Assembly (NCBI RefSeq): GCF_022230955.1
Contig: NZ_JAKKFI010000024.1
Location: 1-53,458, forward strand
Length of the DNA stretch: 53,458 nucleotides
From: Micromonospora cabrerizensis
GTDB taxonomy: Bacteria; Actinomycetota; Actinomycetes; Mycobacteriales; Micromonosporaceae
Direction of reading: 5' to 3'
The notes under the pieces are model-generated. The model made no database searches. It was not told where the DNA came from and saw nothing but the letters and a program-made list of their open reading frames with translations. Shown piece after piece: positions 16,888 to 24,434 of this stretch (position 1 is the stretch's first letter; each line of letters begins with the position of its first letter). Made by a program: the position numbers and the translations under genes.

Positions 16888-16910
16888 GGGCTCCGCTTGA
16901 TGCGGGGCCC
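16888..16910 (+). terminator. Hairpin terminator after tRNA-Leu
   Basis: GGGCTCCGC and GCGGGGCCC form a nine-pair stem (one G-T) around TTGAT, starting eight bases after the tRNA and followed by TTCC. It separates the tRNA from the epimerase gene. Confidence 0.65.
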
Positions 16911-16986
16911 TTCCGTCATATCGGGACGTGCCGGACGCCACGCTATGCTGCGATGGATTCTGCCTCCGATGGACCAGGAGTGGCGT

Positions 16987-18060
16987 GTGAGTGTCGCGTT
17001 GGTGACAGGGTCGGGTGGCCTGATCGGCTCCGAGGCGGTCCGGCACTTCGCCGGCCTCGGTCTGGACGTCGTCGGCATCGACAACGACATGCGCCGGTAC
17101 TTCTTCGGCGAGGACGGCTCCACCTCGTGGAGCCTGGAGCGGCTCGGCCGTGACCTGGGCAACTCGTACACGCACTTCGCGGTGGACATCCGGGACCGGG
17201 ACGGCCTGGAGCAGGTCTTCAAGAAGTACGGCTCGAACATCGCCGTGGTGATCCACAGCGCCGCCCAGCCGAGCCACGACTGGGCCGCCAAGGAGCCGTA
17301 CACGGACTTCGACGTGAACGCCGGCGGCACGCTCAACATCCTGGAGAACACCCGCCTGCACGCGATCGACGCGCCGTTCATCCACTGCTCGACCAACAAG
17401 GTCTACGGCGACCGGCCGAACAGCCTGCCGCTGGTCGAGCTGGAGACACGGTACGAGCTGCCCGAGGACCACCGCTGGCACCAGGGCATCACCGAAGAGA
17501 TGTCGATCGACCACTCGCTGCACTCGGTCTTCGGCGCTTCCAAGGTCGCCGCGGACGTGATGGTCCAGGAGTACGGGCGCTACTTCGACATGAAGACCGC
17601 CTGCTTCCGGGGCGGCACGCTGACCGGCCCGGCCCACTCCGCGGCCGAGCTGCACGGGTTCCTGGCCTACCTGATGCGCTGCGTCATGGAGGGCCGCACG
17701 TACAACCTGTTCGGCTACAAGGGCAAGATGGTCCGCGACGCGATCCACTCGCATGACGTGCTGACCGCGTTCGAGGCGTTCTTCCGGGCCCCGCGCTCCG
17801 CCGAGGTCTACAACCTGGGCGGCGGCCGGCACTCCAACACCTCCCACATCGAGGCGTTCCGGATCGCCGAGGAGATCACCGGCCGCGAGGCGCAGATCAA
17901 CTACGTCGAGCAGAACCGCACCGGCGACCACCAGTGGTACGTCAGCAGCATGGCCCGCTTCGAGGCGCAGTACCCGGACTGGAAGATCACATACGACGTG
18001 CCGATGATCCTGCGCGAGATCTACGAGGCCAACGTGGGCAAGTGGGTGCCCCAGTCATGA
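16987..18060 (+). CDS. NAD-dependent epimerase/dehydratase, CDP-paratose 2-epimerase-like
   Basis: A 357-residue short-chain dehydrogenase of the extended type. The nucleotide loop is [12 protein letters not shown] near the N-terminus. Later stretches ([47 protein letters not shown] [19 protein letters not shown]) resemble CDP-paratose (tyvelose) 2-epimerases. The usual YxxxK is not obvious; NKVYG occupies the expected Ser-Thr/Tyr region. The substrate is probably a nucleotide sugar, exact identity unknown. I chose GTG at 16987 with AGGAG six bases upstream; an ATG at 16972 is possible. The stop overlaps the glycosyltransferase start (ATGA), so the pair is probably one pathway step in making a surface glycan. 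Confidence 0.82.
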   Translation: MSVALVTGSGGLIGSEAVRHFAGLGLDVVGIDNDMRRYFFGEDGSTSWSLERLGRDLGNSYTHFAVDIRDRDGLEQVFKKYGSNIAVVIHSAAQPSHDWAAKEPYTDFDVNAGGTLNILENTRLHAIDAPFIHCSTNKVYGDRPNSLPLVELETRYELPEDHRWHQGITEEMSIDHSLHSVFGASKVAADVMVQEYGRYFDMKTACFRGGTLTGPAHSAAELHGFLAYLMRCVMEGRTYNLFGYKGKMVRDAIHSHDVLTAFEAFFRAPRSAEVYNLGGGRHSNTSHIEAFRIAEEITGREAQINYVEQNRTGDHQWYVSSMARFEAQYPDWKITYDVPMILREIYEANVGKWVPQS

Positions 18061-18866
18061 CCACACCACGGACCAAGCGCAACGTGCTCGGTGTTCTGGT
18101 CGACGCCACCGACTACTCCACGGCGACCGATGCGGTGGTGACCGCGGCGCACGAGCGGCGCCCGCTGGCGCTGACCGCGTTGGCCGTGCACGGCGTGATG
18201 ACCGGAGTGCTGGACCCGGCCCACAACGCGCGGCTCAACTCCTTCGACATGGTCACCCCGGACGGGCAGCCGGTGCGCTGGGCGCTCAACCTGCTGCACC
18301 AGGCCGGGCTCACCGACCGGGTCTACGGGCCGACGCTGACCCTGCACGTGCTGTCACGCTTCGCCGACGAGGGCCTGCCGGTCTACCTGTACGGCTCGAC
18401 CGAGGAGACCCTCGCCAGGCTGATCCCGGCCCTGGAGCGGATGTTCCCGGCGCTGAAGATCGCCGGGGTGGAGCCGTCCAAGTTCCGCGCCGCCCAGCCC
18501 GGTGAGGATGCCGAGATCGCCGACCGGATCCGCTCCAGCGGTGCCCGGCTGGTCCTGGTGGGGCTCGGCTGCCCGCGCCAGGAGGTCTTCACGTACGCCA
18601 TGCGACCGCTGCTCGACATGCCGCTGATGGCGGTCGGTGCGGCCTTCGACTACCACGCCGGGTTGCTCCGCCAGCCCCCGCCGTGGATGCAGCGTGCGGG
18701 CCTGGAGTGGTTCTGGCGTCTGGGTCTGGAGCCGAAGAGGCTCTGGCGCCGCTACGTCATCCTCAACCCGGCCTACCTGGGCCGGCTCGCCGCGCAGAAG
18801 ACCGGCCTGTGGAAGGCCCGCCCGCCGGCACCGGCCACCGAGATGCCGGCCACCTTCTCGGTCTGA
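18057..18866 (+). CDS. WecG/TagA/CpsF family glycosyltransferase
   Basis: A 269-residue cytosolic or peripheral glycosyltransferase of family GT26. Diagnostic stretches are [38 protein letters not shown] and [26 protein letters not shown]. Members add N-acetylmannosamine(uronate) or glucuronate-type sugars to lipid-linked acceptors in teichoic acid, ECA and exopolysaccharide synthesis. It overlaps the upstream epimerase by four bases, suggesting that the epimerase product feeds this enzyme. No flippase or polymerase is next to it; a strong terminator follows at once. Confidence 0.9.
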   Translation: MTTPRTKRNVLGVLVDATDYSTATDAVVTAAHERRPLALTALAVHGVMTGVLDPAHNARLNSFDMVTPDGQPVRWALNLLHQAGLTDRVYGPTLTLHVLSRFADEGLPVYLYGSTEETLARLIPALERMFPALKIAGVEPSKFRAAQPGEDAEIADRIRSSGARLVLVGLGCPRQEVFTYAMRPLLDMPLMAVGAAFDYHAGLLRQPPPWMQRAGLEWFWRLGLEPKRLWRRYVILNPAYLGRLAAQKTGLWKARPPAPATEMPATFSV

Positions 18867-18883
18867 TCCGATCCCGTACGGCA

Positions 18884-18915
18884 CGAGGCCCCACCGGTCC
18901 TCCGGTGGGGCCTCG
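18884..18915. terminator. Perfect 14-bp hairpin, bidirectional terminator
   Basis: CGAGGCCCCACCGG (18884-18897) and CCGGTGGGGCCTCG (18902-18915) pair perfectly around TCCT. It lies between the convergent glycosyltransferase and subtilase genes and can serve both. Confidence 0.85.
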
Positions 18916-18930
18916 GCCGTGGGAGACCGG

Positions 18931-20487
18931 TCAGACGGTCAGGGTCCAGGTGTTGATGTAGCCGGTGTCGGCCGAGTAGGTGTCCCGCACCTGGAGCCGC
19001 CAGATGCCGTCGGCGGCCTCACCGGACACGTTGACGGTGTACGTGGCGTTCACGTTGTCGGCGCTGTCCGAGGTGCTGCTGTTCTTCAACCGGTACGCGC
19101 TGCCGTCCGGCGCGAGCAGGTCGATGACCAGGTCACCGCGGTAGGTGTGCACGATGTTCACCGCGACGGTGGAGGTCGACGAGGCGTTGCGTCCACAGCC
19201 GGAGATGGTGATCGAGCTGGTCACCGCAGCGCCGGCGTCCGGGATCGACACGTCGGAGCCGTTGGTGCCCGTGCAGCCGGTGGGCGGCGGCGGGGTGGTG
19301 CCGGTGCCCACGTAGAGCAACAGGTTGGGCGAGCTTGAGCCGGGGTTGGAGACCACGTTGGGCGTCGCGCTGGCCACCAGTTGGTTGCGGACCTGCGCCG
19401 GGGTCCAGCCCGGGTTGGCGCTGGCCACCAGGGCCGCCGCTCCGACCACGTGCGGCGTGGCCATCGACGTGCCGCTGATCGTGTTGGTCGCGGTGTTGCT
19501 GTTGTACCAGGCCGAGGTGATCGACGACCCGGGCGCGAAGATGTCCAGGCAGGTGCCGACGTTGGAGAACGACGAGCGGGCGTCCGAGCTGGTCGTCGAG
19601 CCCACCGTGATGGCCTCCGTGGTACGCGCCGGCGACGTGTTGCACGCGTTCGCGCCGTTGTCGTTGCCGGCCGCCAGGCCGTACGTCACGCCCGAGGCGA
19701 TCGAGTTGCGGACGGCGTTGTCCAGCGAGCTGTTCGCGCCGCCGCCGAGGCTCATGTTGGCCACAGCCGGCTTGATCGCGTTTGCGGTGACCCAGTCGAC
19801 GCCGCCGATCACACCGGCGTTCGTGCCGCTGCCGGAGCAGTTCAGCACCCGTACGCCGACGAGCTGGACGGCCTTGGCCACCCCGTACGCGGATCCGCCG
19901 ACGGTGCCGGCGACGTGCGTGCCGTGCCCGTTGCAGTCGTCGGCCGAGCCGCCGTCCACCGCGTCGTAGCCGGAGGTCGCCCGACCACCGAAGTCGTTGT
20001 GGGAGAAGCGGATGCCAGTGTCGATGATGTAGGCGTGCACGTTGCTCGCCGTGTTGGGGTAGGTGTAGGAGCTGTCCAGCGGCAGGTTGCGCTGGTCGAT
20101 CCGGTCCAGGCCCCAGGAGGGCGGGTTGGCCTGTGTTCCGGAGATCGACACGGTGTGGTTCTGTTCGACGTACGCCACCGCCGGGTCGGCCGCGATCCGC
20201 GCTGCCGCGCCCGCGCTGACCTTGACCTCGAAGCCGCGCAGCGCCGCGCCGTAGGTGCGGGCCACCGTGCCGCCGTGTCGGCCGGAGAGTCGCTTCGCGG
20301 TGTCACCGACCCGGTCCCGGGCCACCGCGCTGTCCTTGAGTACGACGATGTAGCTGTCCGGCACGGCGGTGGCACCGCCGGCGGCCCGGACCGCACCGGT
20401 GGGTTCGGCGGCCAGCGCTGGGGTGCCGACGGCCAACATCGTGGCCGCGGCCACCCCGACCAGCACGGACCTTCGTGGAAGACCCAT
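18931..20487 (-). CDS. Secreted S8 subtilisin-like serine protease with C-terminal P domain
   Basis: A 518-residue preproprotease. A signal peptide (1 to about 27, ending ALAA) is followed by an I9 inhibitor propeptide (about 42-113) and an S8 domain of the proteinase K type. The catalytic residues are Asp156 (IIDTGIR), His188 (NGHGTHVAG) and Ser341 (SGTSMATPHVVG), with oxyanion Asn275 (AAGND). A TTPPPPTGC linker joins it to a P/Homo-B domain (about 410-518) that ends RDTYSADTGYINTWTLTV. The enzyme should digest extracellular protein and activate itself by cutting its propeptide. GGGAGG lies upstream of the ATG. It is a single-gene unit facing a strong terminator. Confidence 0.94.
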   Translation of the reverse strand: MGLPRRSVLVGVAAATMLAVGTPALAAEPTGAVRAAGGATAVPDSYIVVLKDSAVARDRVGDTAKRLSGRHGGTVARTYGAALRGFEVKVSAGAAARIAADPAVAYVEQNHTVSISGTQANPPSWGLDRIDQRNLPLDSSYTYPNTASNVHAYIIDTGIRFSHNDFGGRATSGYDAVDGGSADDCNGHGTHVAGTVGGSAYGVAKAVQLVGVRVLNCSGSGTNAGVIGGVDWVTANAIKPAVANMSLGGGANSSLDNAVRNSIASGVTYGLAAGNDNGANACNTSPARTTEAITVGSTTSSDARSSFSNVGTCLDIFAPGSSITSAWYNSNTATNTISGTSMATPHVVGAAALVASANPGWTPAQVRNQLVASATPNVVSNPGSSSPNLLLYVGTGTTPPPPTGCTGTNGSDVSIPDAGAAVTSSITISGCGRNASSTSTVAVNIVHTYRGDLVIDLLAPDGSAYRLKNSSTSDSADNVNATYTVNVSGEAADGIWRLQVRDTYSADTGYINTWTLTV

Positions 20488-20704
20488 TTCCTACCTCCCT
20501 CCGACCGGCGGCGGATCGCGACCCCCGGTCCCCAACATCAATCGACAATTGCCGATCTAGCTGAGGGTAGATCAGTGCCCGGGCAGTTGGACATGTCGAA
20601 ACGTCCATAACTCCAGGAGGATGCCCCCTACGGGCCCGACGTCCGGGGCGAACGGGGGACCGGCCCGGATTCGCGCCGCCGAGATCCGGGAAAGACTCTC
20701 GAAC

Positions 20705-21304
20705 ATGGAGAGTCAGCTCACCATCCTGCTTCCGGTCGCCGCCCTCTGGTTGGCCGCCGGTGTCGTTGCCGACGGCCTTCCTCGGCTGCACAACACCCGC
20801 GCGCTGCGCCGGCGTACCGGATGGTTGCTGGTGTTGACCCTCACCGGGGCGGCGCTCACCGCGGCCGTGCTCGGCGGCGGTCTGCTCAGCGCCGGCACGA
20901 CGACGGTCGATCTTGCCGCCGCGGGGCTCGGCCTGGCGGCCGGGCCGGCGCTCGTGGCGTCGGTCTGCTCGGTGCGGCGGGTCCGCCGGTTGTGGGCCGG
21001 TGCGGGCGCCTTCGCCAACGCGCCCGCCGCACCCGCGCCGCACGGGCTGCGCGCCGCCGCGGCCCACCCGCTGCTCGGGCTGCCACTGCAGGTGACCGCC
21101 CTGGCCACGGTGCCTGCGGTGATCGCGGCGGTGGGCACCGACCTCGGCGCCGATCCGAGTGTCACCGGGCCGGCGATCACCGTCGGCGCGCTCGCGGTGG
21201 CCGCCATCGCTGTCCGGCACGCGCTACGCCACAGCCGCCTCGCCGAGCGGGCCCAGCCCGACGCGCCACGGTCAACGCGGGCGACCGGCCCCCTGCACGT
21301 ATAG
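20705..21304 (+). CDS. Multi-pass membrane protein of unknown function
   Basis: About 199 residues with four to five hydrophobic segments rich in Ala, Leu and Val, and a basic C-terminus. I recognise no family. The ATG at 20705 (MESQLTILL) places the first membrane segment at the N-terminus. A longer frame from 20621 has AGGAGG touching its ATG, which is too close, and would add 28 hydrophilic residues. The 3' end overlaps the convergent hypothetical gene by 33 bases. Confidence 0.65.
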   Translation: MESQLTILLPVAALWLAAGVVADGLPRLHNTRALRRRTGWLLVLTLTGAALTAAVLGGGLLSAGTTTVDLAAAGLGLAAGPALVASVCSVRRVRRLWAGAGAFANAPAAPAPHGLRAAAAHPLLGLPLQVTALATVPAVIAAVGTDLGADPSVTGPAITVGALAVAAIAVRHALRHSRLAERAQPDAPRSTRATGPLHV

Positions 21305-21670
21305 CAACTCCAGGATCGCCCTGGTCGCCTCGAACCAACGGTCCAGCCAGTCCTGCGACGGCACGCTGCCCTTCGGCGGCAACTCCATCAGGAGGCCACG
21401 CAGCAACGGGTGGTCGGCAAAGGACTCGGTGGGCTCCATCGGCCATCCAGCCGGCGGAAACGACGGCTCGATCAGCGGGTTGGGGTCCAGCGAAGGCAGC
21501 GAGAGCGGCGGATCCGTCGACTCGGAGGACCCCTCCCGACCGCTCAGTTCCTGGTCGGAAGAGACCACCTCGGTCAGAACGGTGTCCCGACGGGCCCCGC
21601 GATACTTGCCACCGAATCGTTCCGGCTTGGCCGGACCGCTGGTGAGGTTGTCTGAACCGATCGTCGTCAT
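21272..21670 (-). CDS. Hypothetical protein, 132 residues
   Basis: An unrecognised, mostly hydrophilic protein with no membrane segment. The N-terminal two thirds are Ser/Pro-rich with many acidic residues. The C-terminus has an amphipathic helix (SQDWLDRWFEATRAILELLYV) that looks like real coding sequence. Its 3' end overlaps the convergent membrane protein gene by 33 bases. Base use in third positions is as GC-rich as in neighbouring genes. Confidence 0.6.
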   Translation of the reverse strand: MTTIGSDNLTSGPAKPERFGGKYRGARRDTVLTEVVSSDQELSGREGSSESTDPPLSLPSLDPNPLIEPSFPPAGWPMEPTESFADHPLLRGLLMELPPKGSVPSQDWLDRWFEATRAILELLYVQGAGRPR

Positions 21671-21839
21671 CCGTCTCGCCTACTCGCTCGGTTTCGGGTC
21701 AGTGCGACGGGTCGTTGACCAGCGCCGTACCGACCGGTTCAACGAGACGGGCGCGTTGTGGCGACGGGATTGCCTCCGGAACATCACCGAACACCGTCAC
21801 GAACCGACCGCCCACCAGGGCTTTTCCCCGGACACGGCA

Positions 21840-21871
21840 GAGTCCCCGCCCGGCGGACCGGACGGGGACTC
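21840..21871. terminator. Hairpin terminator after the DUF397 gene
   Basis: GAGTCCCCG (21840-21848) and CGGGGACTC (21863-21871) form a perfect nine-pair stem with a 14-base loop, starting 14 bases after the DUF397 stop on the minus strand. Confidence 0.7.
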
Positions 21872-21884
21872 GTTGACCACTCGG

Positions 21885-22112
21885 TCAGGCCACGCCGAAC
21901 GCACCGCCACGGGTGCCGGAGACGAAGGCGTGCCAGTCACCCGGCGCGAAGACCAGGGCTGGGCCCGCCTTGTCCTTCGAGTCCCGCACTCCGACCGCCC
22001 CCGTCACGTATGCCACCTCCACGCAGTTGTCACAGTTCGGCCCGCTCTTCGAGCTCTTGAACCATGCTGCCTGCGTCAGGTCCACGGGGAACCCCTTGGT
22101 CGCCATTTCCAC
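21885..22112 (-). CDS. DUF397 domain protein
   Basis: A 75-residue protein with the DUF397 pattern WFKSSKSGPNCDNCVEVAYV, GVRDSKDKAGPALVFAPGDWHAFV. These small proteins occur widely in Streptomyces and relatives beside XRE/DUF5753 regulators and are thought to act as their partner or antagonist (the BldB/WhiJ-like gene pairs); the mechanism is not firmly known. The start is GTG at 22112 with AGGAG five bases upstream. An ATG two codons later is possible. The gene overlaps the 3' end of the regulator by 37 bases, so it is co-expressed with it. Confidence 0.88.
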   Translation of the reverse strand: MEMATKGFPVDLTQAAWFKSSKSGPNCDNCVEVAYVTGAVGVRDSKDKAGPALVFAPGDWHAFVSGTRGGAFGVA

Positions 22113-22957
22113 AACGGCTCCTCTGCCAGTTTTGCGATGTGTGCGACGGACTCCTCCGGACGTATGGCCGCAGCGCGGATGTGATCGAAGATGAAGCTGT
22201 ACTTCTGCAGTTCGTCGCTCTTCTCGAGGAAAAGCCCACCCGTGGCGTTCTCCGCGTACACAACATCCGGATCACCGGGCTCAGGGAAGCTGAGGATCGT
22301 GAAAGTGCCGTCCATGCCGGCGTGCGCACCCACCTCGAACGGCAGGATCTGCAGCGTCACGTTCGGCAACTCGGCCACCTCGACCAACCGCTTGAGTTGG
22401 CCGCGCATCACCTCGTCCCCGCCCACCGGCCGACTTACCACCGCCTCATCGAGCACCACCCACAGATCGACCGGATCGTCCTGGGTCAATAACGACTGAC
22501 GGCCCAGACGGACACGCACCCTTTGGTGGACCTGATCGGCGGTGAAGTCCGGCCGAGCGGCACGGATCATGGCTCCGGCGTACTCCTCGGTCTCCAGAAG
22601 ACCCGGCACGACCTGCTGTTCGTACGCCCGGATCGAGCTGGCCGCCGCCTCCAGCCCGACGTACGCGCCGACGAGCACCGTGCTGTACGGGTGCCACCAG
22701 CCCTTCTGGCGCGCCTCCCGGGCGATCTGCACCAGCTCGTCGCTCTCGGCACCGACCACGCCGTAGATCCGCAGCATGTCCCGCACGTCGCGAGGGGTGG
22801 CCGTGGTGTGGCCGGTCTCGATCCGGGAGACCTTCGAGGCGGAGCACTCCAACTGCTCGGCGACCACCTCGATGGTGATTCCGGCGGACTCCCGCTGGCG
22901 GCGCAGCTCGGCACCGAGCCGTCGCCGTCTGATGGTGGGACTGCGCCGCTCACTCAT
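22076..22957 (-). CDS. XRE-family transcriptional regulator with DUF5753 (WhiJ-like)
   Basis: A 293-residue regulator. A helix-turn-helix domain (about 11-66; LRRQRESAGITIEVVAEQL, SKVSRIETG) is followed by a DUF5753 domain (about 100-285; YEQQVVPGLLETEEYA, LWVVLDEAVV, LQILPFEVGAH). Such proteins control development and secondary metabolism in actinomycetes together with DUF397 proteins. Codon 156 is TTA (22492-22490), very rare in this DNA and in Streptomyces read by the developmental tRNA bldA, so translation may depend on growth stage. Two direct repeats upstream (22970 and 23026) are candidate autoregulatory sites. Confidence 0.92.
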   Translation of the reverse strand: MSERRSPTIRRRRLGAELRRQRESAGITIEVVAEQLECSASKVSRIETGHTTATPRDVRDMLRIYGVVGAESDELVQIAREARQKGWWHPYSTVLVGAYVGLEAAASSIRAYEQQVVPGLLETEEYAGAMIRAARPDFTADQVHQRVRVRLGRQSLLTQDDPVDLWVVLDEAVVSRPVGGDEVMRGQLKRLVEVAELPNVTLQILPFEVGAHAGMDGTFTILSFPEPGDPDVVYAENATGGLFLEKSDELQKYSFIFDHIRAAAIRPEESVAHIAKLAEEPLWKWRPRGSPWT

Positions 22958-22969
22958 GGCGCAACCCGT

Positions 22970-23040
22970 GCGCCACTGGTCCCCGACGCTGGCTGCTCGA
23001 CCCCACTCGGGCTACCTCCGGTCACGCGCCACTGGTGACA
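22970..23040. promoter_or_regulatory. Direct repeats GCGCCACTGGT upstream of the XRE gene
   Basis: The 11-base sequence GCGCCACTGGT occurs at 22970-22980 and again at 23026-23036. The second copy sits within an inverted GTCAC...GTGAC (23021-23038). They lie 13 and 69 bases upstream of the XRE start and may bind that regulator. The rest of 22958-23248 holds no convincing gene. Confidence 0.4.
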
Positions 23041-23203
23041 CCCGCCGGGGGCGCGACCGTCGACCGGCGAGCGTTCGCGACGAAGGGAGTGGTGCCGGTC
23101 CTCGGCCGGCCGCGACGGGCGATACCGGCCCTCAGTGTGCCGTCCGCACGCGGAAGGCTTCAATAGGCCTTTCGCGCGACACGCTCACGTATTGGCAAAA
23201 GTC

Positions 23204-23229
23204 GACGTGCAACTTGCATGAAGCACGTC
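23204..23229. promoter_or_regulatory. Inverted repeat GACGTGC-N12-GCACGTC upstream of the tiny ORF cluster
   Basis: Perfect seven-base arms (23204-23210 and 23223-23229) enclose AACTTGCATGAA. The repeat ends 19 bases before the ATG of the 38-codon ORF. The symmetry suggests a repressor site or a short RNA hairpin. Confidence 0.4.
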
Positions 23230-23248
23230 CCTGATGCACTCTGTCCGT

Positions 23249-23365
23249 ATGGCACGGATCACTCAGCGTCTCCGTTCGGTCCCTCGGAGTGGTGACCCCA
23301 CCGAGCCGGGGATGCCGGACACGACGCGGGCCCGGCCGACGACAACGAGACCTGCTCCGGGGTAA
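23249..23365 (+). CDS. Possible 38-residue basic peptide, coupled to the next ORF
   Basis: An ATG-initiated frame of 38 codons rich in Arg, Pro and Thr (begins MARITQRLRSVPRSG). No Shine-Dalgarno site is visible, so it would need leaderless or weak initiation. Its TAA stop overlaps the next ATG as TAATG, an arrangement used for translational coupling. It could be a leader peptide. No family is recognised, and chance cannot be excluded in GC-rich DNA. Confidence 0.35.
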   Translation: MARITQRLRSVPRSGDPTEPGMPDTTRARPTTTRPAPG

Positions 23366-23616
23366 TGACCCCGCCGCTGCAAGCCGGCAAGCTGCGGCGG
23401 CGGGCGCGGTTCCCGGAAGCAGTCGGGTGGTGGTCGGGTGGCGGCACGTCACCAGCGGAGTACGGCCCGACCACCACCATCCGCACCACCGGTTCACGAG
23501 GCACGACCCCGTCGCCGGCCGAGACGTCCCCCGTTCAGGCACCGCCGGCACCACCGCCGGCCGATCCTCCCCAGGAGCCCATGTGCTTCCCCGCACCGGT
23601 GACGTACTGCACGTGA
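23365..23616 (+). CDS. Hypothetical 83-residue protein
   Basis: The frame begins MTPPLQAGKLRRRARFPEAV, with GGGG just before the ATG, and continues through a Gly/Thr/Ser segment into a Pro-rich C-terminus ending APVTYCT. It is coupled to the 38-codon ORF by TAATG and overlaps the next gene by 34 bases. The first ~30 residues look like real protein (aromatic WW pair, basic cluster); the rest is low in complexity. No family recognised. Confidence 0.5.
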   Translation: MTPPLQAGKLRRRARFPEAVGWWSGGGTSPAEYGPTTTIRTTGSRGTTPSPAETSPVQAPPAPPPADPPQEPMCFPAPVTYCT

Positions 23617-23867
23617 CTCGCGCGGCGAGTGTCCAGTTCCTCAGGCCTATCAAGTTCCGGGTGATCCGGGTGCTCGACTGGCCCACCTATGACGGCTGGC
23701 TCTGGCTCGACGGATACGAGTTGAACGCCGCGGGCGACGCGGTCAACCGACGTTCGATCTTCGTCCAGCGGGCCGGTCTGGAGCAACTGCAGGCCGCCCC
23801 CGAGCCCCGTCCGCACACCGTGCGGGCCCGACGGCCGGTCGCCCGTACCCCACTCCGGGTGGGCTGA
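23583..23867 (+). CDS. Hypothetical 94-residue protein
   Basis: A small protein with a compact mixed core (FLRPIKFRVIRVLDWPTYDGWLWLDGYELN) that looks folded and beta-rich, followed by a basic Arg/Pro tail. I do not recognise the family with certainty. The start is GTG at 23583 with AGGAG five bases upstream. A longer frame back to 23289 is low in complexity and overlaps the 83-residue ORF. The domain resembles short nucleic-acid- or ligand-binding folds, but no function can be claimed. Confidence 0.72.
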   Translation: MLPRTGDVLHVTRAASVQFLRPIKFRVIRVLDWPTYDGWLWLDGYELNAAGDAVNRRSIFVQRAGLEQLQAAPEPRPHTVRARRPVARTPLRVG

Positions 23868-23965
23868 CCGACCCGATCCGCCGCCGGTGGGCGTGCCGTC
23901 GCCATAGAATCGGTACGCCCACCCCGGCACCGTTCCACCCGCGCGTCCAGGACCCTGACCCTGGG

Positions 23966-24427
23966 ATGGTCATGGTCAATCAGCCCGCCCTGCGGCGGCA
24001 CCACCGCTCCCGTATCGCCTACGCATTCGGCCTACTCGCCCTCCTCGGGGCCATGGCCACACTGCTTGTCCTCTTCCGCGACCCAGCGATGTCGTCCACC
24101 CGGCTGACCGCGCCGGTGCCCGCACCGGAGATCACCGTCGTCGACGTCGACCCTCCGTCCGACGCAGATCCATCGGTGCGCGACGAGCCTGGCTGGACCG
24201 GCGCCGATGCTCGGAGCAGCCAGGCCGGAGTTGCCGACCCGACCGCCCCGGTGGCCGGCCACGGTGCTGGCGGCCAGTCCGACGGGCGTCAGGAGCTCAC
24301 CGAAGCAGCTCCGGCCGGGCACACCGCGACGGACGTCCGCCGCTCCCTGTTCTGGTCCGGAATCTTCGGCCTCACCATCTCGCTGGCCGGCCTCGGCCTG
24401 GTCGGCACGCGCCGCCGGATGTGGTGA
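23966..24427 (+). CDS. Two-segment membrane protein with an exposed Pro/Ala-rich middle
   Basis: A 153-residue protein with a membrane segment near each end (about 18-36 and 128-146) and a charged, Ala/Pro/Asp-rich middle. The C-terminus (hydrophobic stretch then GTRRRMW) looks like a cell-wall sorting tail, but no LPXTG or LAXTG precedes it. Function unknown. The start is ATG at 23966 or 23972. It ends seven bases from the convergent PASTA gene. Confidence 0.68.
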   Translation: MVMVNQPALRRHHRSRIAYAFGLLALLGAMATLLVLFRDPAMSSTRLTAPVPAPEITVVDVDPPSDADPSVRDEPGWTGADARSSQAGVADPTAPVAGHGAGGQSDGRQELTEAAPAGHTATDVRRSLFWSGIFGLTISLAGLGLVGTRRRMW

Positions 24428-24434
24428 CCGCCGC

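Noticed and set aside
16801..16986. Start of the epimerase inside the tRNA
   Set aside because: The frame is open there but would contain the tRNA and its terminator; GTG at 16987 has a proper ribosome site.
20554..20573. GATCTA...TAGATC inverted repeat upstream of the subtilase
   Set aside because: Arms of six bases are too short to rise above chance, with no promoter-like elements in register.
22776..23234. A plus-strand ORF of about 150 codons across the XRE promoter
   Set aside because: It begins antisense within the XRE helix-turn-helix and has no protein-like pattern.
5918..24427. Sortase substrates among small membrane proteins (92- and 153-residue proteins)
   Set aside because: Neither has an LAXTG or LPXTG motif before its hydrophobic tail.
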